Source: Epsilonproteobacteria bacterium 4484_65 (GTDB taxonomy: Bacteria; Campylobacterota; Campylobacteria; Campylobacterales; Sulfurovaceae). Taken from it: a stretch of 7,720 nt of DNA. The position numbers were made by a program, and so were the translations under genes. The stretch covers positions 1 to 7,720 of the forward strand of contig NATJ01000035.1 in the NCBI GenBank assembly GCA_002085305.1. Direction: 5' to 3'. Of this stretch, positions 7,012 to 7,720 are shown piece by piece (the stretch's first letter is position 1; every line of letters begins with the position of its first letter). Under the pieces are notes generated by a model. That model did no database searches. It was given only the letters and a program-made list of their open reading frames with translations, and was not told where the DNA came from.

Positions 7012-7720
7012 ATGAGAGAAAAAATAGAATATAGCTTAGTAAAACTATTTTTGTGGTTAGCAAAGATAGCACCCAGATCATTTATCTATGCTATCGTGAA
7101 AGGTCTTACACTTCTTATTTATCAGTTAGATAAGAAAAGACGCAACCTCACCATACAAAATCTGACTATGGCATTTCCAGAGAAAACTTCAGAAGAAATT
7201 TTAGCACTCTCCAAAGAAGTATATACGCAACTTTCTATCACAATTGCTGAAATCCTGTTGATGTTTACCGGACAATTTGACATCGATAAAGCCATTAAAA
7301 ATCAAGAAGAAGCCAAAAAGAAATTACAAGAGATAGCTCAAAACAGTCCGCATGGCGTCATTATTATGACCGCACATTTCTCCAACTGGGAATTAGCCGC
7401 CCATTTCCTGGCTAAAAATGGACTTCCTATGTTGGCCATAGGACGTAAAGGAAACAATAAACTTATAGATACCAATATCACAACACCGTTTCGTGAAAAA
7501 TACGGTAATGATGCTGTGAGTAAAAAGAAAGCCATGTTGGTAATGATCAAAAGGTTGAAGAATGCAGGGAATGTAGGGCTGTTGATAGATCAGAAATCAG
7601 GCAATTTAAACAGTGTCAAGGTAGATTTTTTTGGGAAGCCTGCTGAAACAACTCTGTCTATTGCTTCATTAAAGTTAAAATTTGATGCTTTGGTAGTGCC
7701 TATTTTTATTGCCAGACAGA
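7012..7720 (+). CDS. lpxL: Lipid A biosynthesis acyltransferase (LpxL/HtrB family), 3' end missing
   Basis: Transfers a secondary acyl chain from acyl-ACP to the Kdo-lipid A precursor at the inner membrane. The first 236 residues are visible; the family is about 290-310 aa, so roughly 55-75 residues lie beyond the window. An N-terminal hydrophobic segment (about 7-38) fits the membrane anchor. RRNLTIQNLTMAFPEKT (43-59) is the family's N-terminal signature, AHFSNWE (121-127) is the catalytic H-x4-E motif (His122, Glu127), and LLIDQKSG (190-197) followed by VDFFGKPAETT (204-214) matches the conserved middle of the family. ATG start with AGG six bases upstream. It is called htrB or waaM in Campylobacter; which acyl position it modifies cannot be told. 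No frameshift is seen. It is divergent from hisH. Confidence 0.9.
   Translation, partial: MREKIEYSLVKLFLWLAKIAPRSFIYAIVKGLTLLIYQLDKKRRNLTIQNLTMAFPEKTSEEILALSKEVYTQLSITIAEILLMFTGQFDIDKAIKNQEEAKKKLQEIAQNSPHGVIIMTAHFSNWELAAHFLAKNGLPMLAIGRKGNNKLIDTNITTPFREKYGNDAVSKKKAMLVMIKRLKNAGNVGLLIDQKSGNLNSVKVDFFGKPAETTLSIASLKLKFDALVVPIFIARQ

Noticed and set aside
7338..7550. Minus-strand 70-codon ORF
   Set aside because: It lies antisense within the acyltransferase gene, whose plus-strand frame carries the family motifs throughout.
1..7720. CRISPR, tRNA, rRNA, insertion sequence or defence genes
   Set aside because: No spaced direct repeats, cloverleaf-like sequence, transposase motif or defence-type domain was seen on either strand.

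Overview
The window reads as a stretch of a Campylobacterota (Epsilonproteobacteria) chromosome. The base composition is AT-rich. The order prmA-ftsH-pssA is one I know from Campylobacter and Helicobacter, and the proteins look like those of free-living Sulfurovum/Sulfurimonas-type members. The genus is inference. I see no phage, insertion sequence, CRISPR array, tRNA or rRNA.

Layout, right to left on the minus strand: hisH (6846-6229), then a short gap with a heptanucleotide tandem repeat, then a tightly overlapping run hisA-prmA-ftsH-pssA (6142-1925; overlaps of 11, 8 and 14 nt). Next comes a 318-nt leader region and then leuA (1606-50). A divergent plus-strand gene for a lipid A-type acyltransferase starts at 7012 and runs off the right edge. 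The 165-bp gap between hisH and this gene holds a clear extended -10 promoter for the his-led operon and a weaker candidate for the acyltransferase.

Functions: HisH (glutaminase half of IGP synthase) and HisA are consecutive in histidine biosynthesis. PrmA methylates ribosomal protein L11. FtsH is the membrane AAA+ zinc protease. PssA makes phosphatidylserine for the membrane. LeuA commits carbon to leucine. The acyltransferase acts on lipid A. This is a mixed housekeeping operon rather than a dedicated pathway.

The least ordinary part is the DNA around leuA. A consensus sigma70-type promoter (TTGACA, 18-bp spacer, TATAAT) overlaps the pssA stop codon. It is followed by a well-placed ribosome binding site and a 23-codon ORF in which five of the last seven codons are leucine, which is the signature of a leucine leader peptide and attenuation. 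Between that ORF and leuA lies a pair of inverted GTAG-headed palindromes resembling a REP/BIME element. A second, different GTAG-headed palindrome follows the leuA stop codon. The hisH-hisA gap carries four exact copies of AGTGGGT, a probable relic of the second palindrome type, and a dubious 23-codon ORF ending in an ATGA overlap with hisA. I found no evidence for a wholly new multi-gene system.
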